A stretch of DNA of 5,074 bases. Origin: Desulfosporosinus sp. UBA4726 (GTDB taxonomy: Bacteria > Bacillota > Desulfitobacteriia > Desulfitobacteriales > Desulfitobacteriaceae). The notes under the pieces were generated by a model. The model was given only the letters and a program-made list of their open reading frames with translations. It ran no database searches and had not been told where the DNA came from. Each line of letters starts with the position of its first letter. Position 1 is the stretch's first letter. The stretch spans positions 3,185 through 8,258 of the forward strand of contig DHJG01000068.1 in NCBI GenBank assembly GCA_002404215.1. Reading direction: 5' to 3'. Shown here in pieces: positions 4,531 through 5,074 of this stretch. Made by a program: the position numbers and the translations under genes.

Positions 4531-5074
4531 AAGCAATTTTAACTAAAACGACAGGCCTAACTGATCGCCCCTTCCATTATTGCCCGGGCTGTACACACGG
4601 GATTATTCATCGCTTGATCGGTGAACTTCTAGAAGAGATGAATTTGATTGAAAAAACGATTGGGGTTGCACCTGTTGGGTGTTCTGGATTTTGTGAACAC
4701 TATTTTTCTTGTGATATGATCGGTGCCGCACACGGTCGGGCTGTCGCAGTCGCGACGGGTGCAAAGCGAGCGCGCCCGGATCGTTTCATCTTTACCTATC
4801 AGGGAGACGGGGACGGAGCCTCAATTGGACTTGCAGAAACCATGTCCGCTGCGGCTCGTGGTGAAAGAATCACCTCAATATTTGTCAATAATTGTATTTA
4901 TGGTATGACTGGCGGGCAAATGGCCCCAACTTCGCTTATCGGGCAAAAGACTTCAACATCTCCCTATGGTCGAGATGCGGAGACGATGGGCTATCCACTC
5001 GATCTTCCAAAAGTTTTGACTCAGATTGAAGGAGCAGTCTATGTGGCCTCGGTTTCTGTCGATAGTCCACAAGC
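4527..5074 (+). CDS. 2-oxoacid:ferredoxin oxidoreductase beta subunit (TPP-binding), 3' partial
   Basis: The frame opens at ATG 4527, 8 nt after AGGAGGT (4512-4518), and stays open to the window edge: 182 codons of an expected 240-290. It is the thiamine pyrophosphate-binding beta subunit of the VorB partner type. HYCPGCTHG (17-25) supplies Cys19 and Cys22 for the [4Fe-4S] cluster; VGCSGFC (50-56) has the likely third ligand Cys52; the fourth ligand is expected near residue 200, outside the window. Cys56 and Cys62 are extra. The TPP/magnesium motif is clear: GDGDGASIGLAE (93-104), followed by FVNNCIYGMTGGQMAPTS (119-136). IGAAHGRAVAVATGAKRARPD (65-85) is the usual helix before it. It overlaps vorB by ATGA. 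Family naming varies (VorA, PorB-like, KorB-like), so no symbol is given. A gamma subunit gene is expected next. Confidence 0.93.
   Translation, partial: MKAILTKTTGLTDRPFHYCPGCTHGIIHRLIGELLEEMNLIEKTIGVAPVGCSGFCEHYFSCDMIGAAHGRAVAVATGAKRARPDRFIFTYQGDGDGASIGLAETMSAAARGERITSIFVNNCIYGMTGGQMAPTSLIGQKTSTSPYGRDAETMGYPLDLPKVLTQIEGAVYVASVSVDSPQ

Noticed and set aside
4723..4908. Short + strand open frame inside the beta subunit
   Set aside because: The overlapping frame from 4527 encodes the TPP motif GDGDG...NN across this exact stretch, so this frame is a shadow.
1..5074. Mobile element, CRISPR array, tRNA/rRNA or defence system
   Set aside because: I saw no direct-repeat array, transposase motif, clover-leaf sequence or defence-type domain; every gene fits housekeeping wall or energy metabolism.

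Overview
The window looks like part of the chromosome of an anaerobic, moderately low-GC Firmicute. The pointers are purine-rich Shine-Dalgarno sites of the AGGAGG type, a TTG start, an NlpC/P60 wall hydrolase, and a ferredoxin-linked 2-oxoacid oxidoreductase beside phosphotransacylase and acyl-kinase genes. From memory of family layouts, the best match is the Peptococcaceae group (Desulfosporosinus/Desulfitobacterium-like). That assignment is inference; there is no rRNA or other marker here to prove it.

Layout: all genes are on the + strand. Positions 1-351 hold the C-terminal catalytic domain of an NlpC/P60 peptidoglycan endopeptidase whose N-terminus lies outside the window. A strong 18-bp hairpin followed by TTTT (369-421) ends that unit. 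A candidate extended -10 promoter (452-479) then precedes a tightly packed six-gene run: buk (516-1580), ptb (1607-2518), an uncharacterised SIMIBI-type P-loop ATPase (2515-3216), a 2x[4Fe-4S] ferredoxin-type subunit (3240-3461), the VorB-type alpha subunit (3469-4530) and a TPP-binding beta subunit (4527 to beyond the window edge). Two junctions are ATGA overlaps and the other gaps are 7-26 nt, so co-transcription is very likely. The third core subunit (gamma) is not seen and is probably just downstream.

How the genes fit together: the oxidoreductase would convert a 2-oxoacid (probably a branched-chain one such as 2-oxoisovalerate), CoA and oxidised ferredoxin to acyl-CoA, CO2 and reduced ferredoxin. 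Ptb would exchange CoA for phosphate, and Buk would transfer the acyl phosphate to ADP, giving ATP and a free acid such as isobutyrate. Run in reverse, the same set would activate short or branched acids and carboxylate them reductively for amino-acid synthesis. The least explained part is the P-loop ATPase placed between the two enzyme blocks. Its 3' end encodes a perfect 12-bp hairpin just before the ferredoxin-subunit ribosome-binding site. I see no mobile element, CRISPR array, RNA gene or defence system. No stretch over 300 bases lacks a gene.
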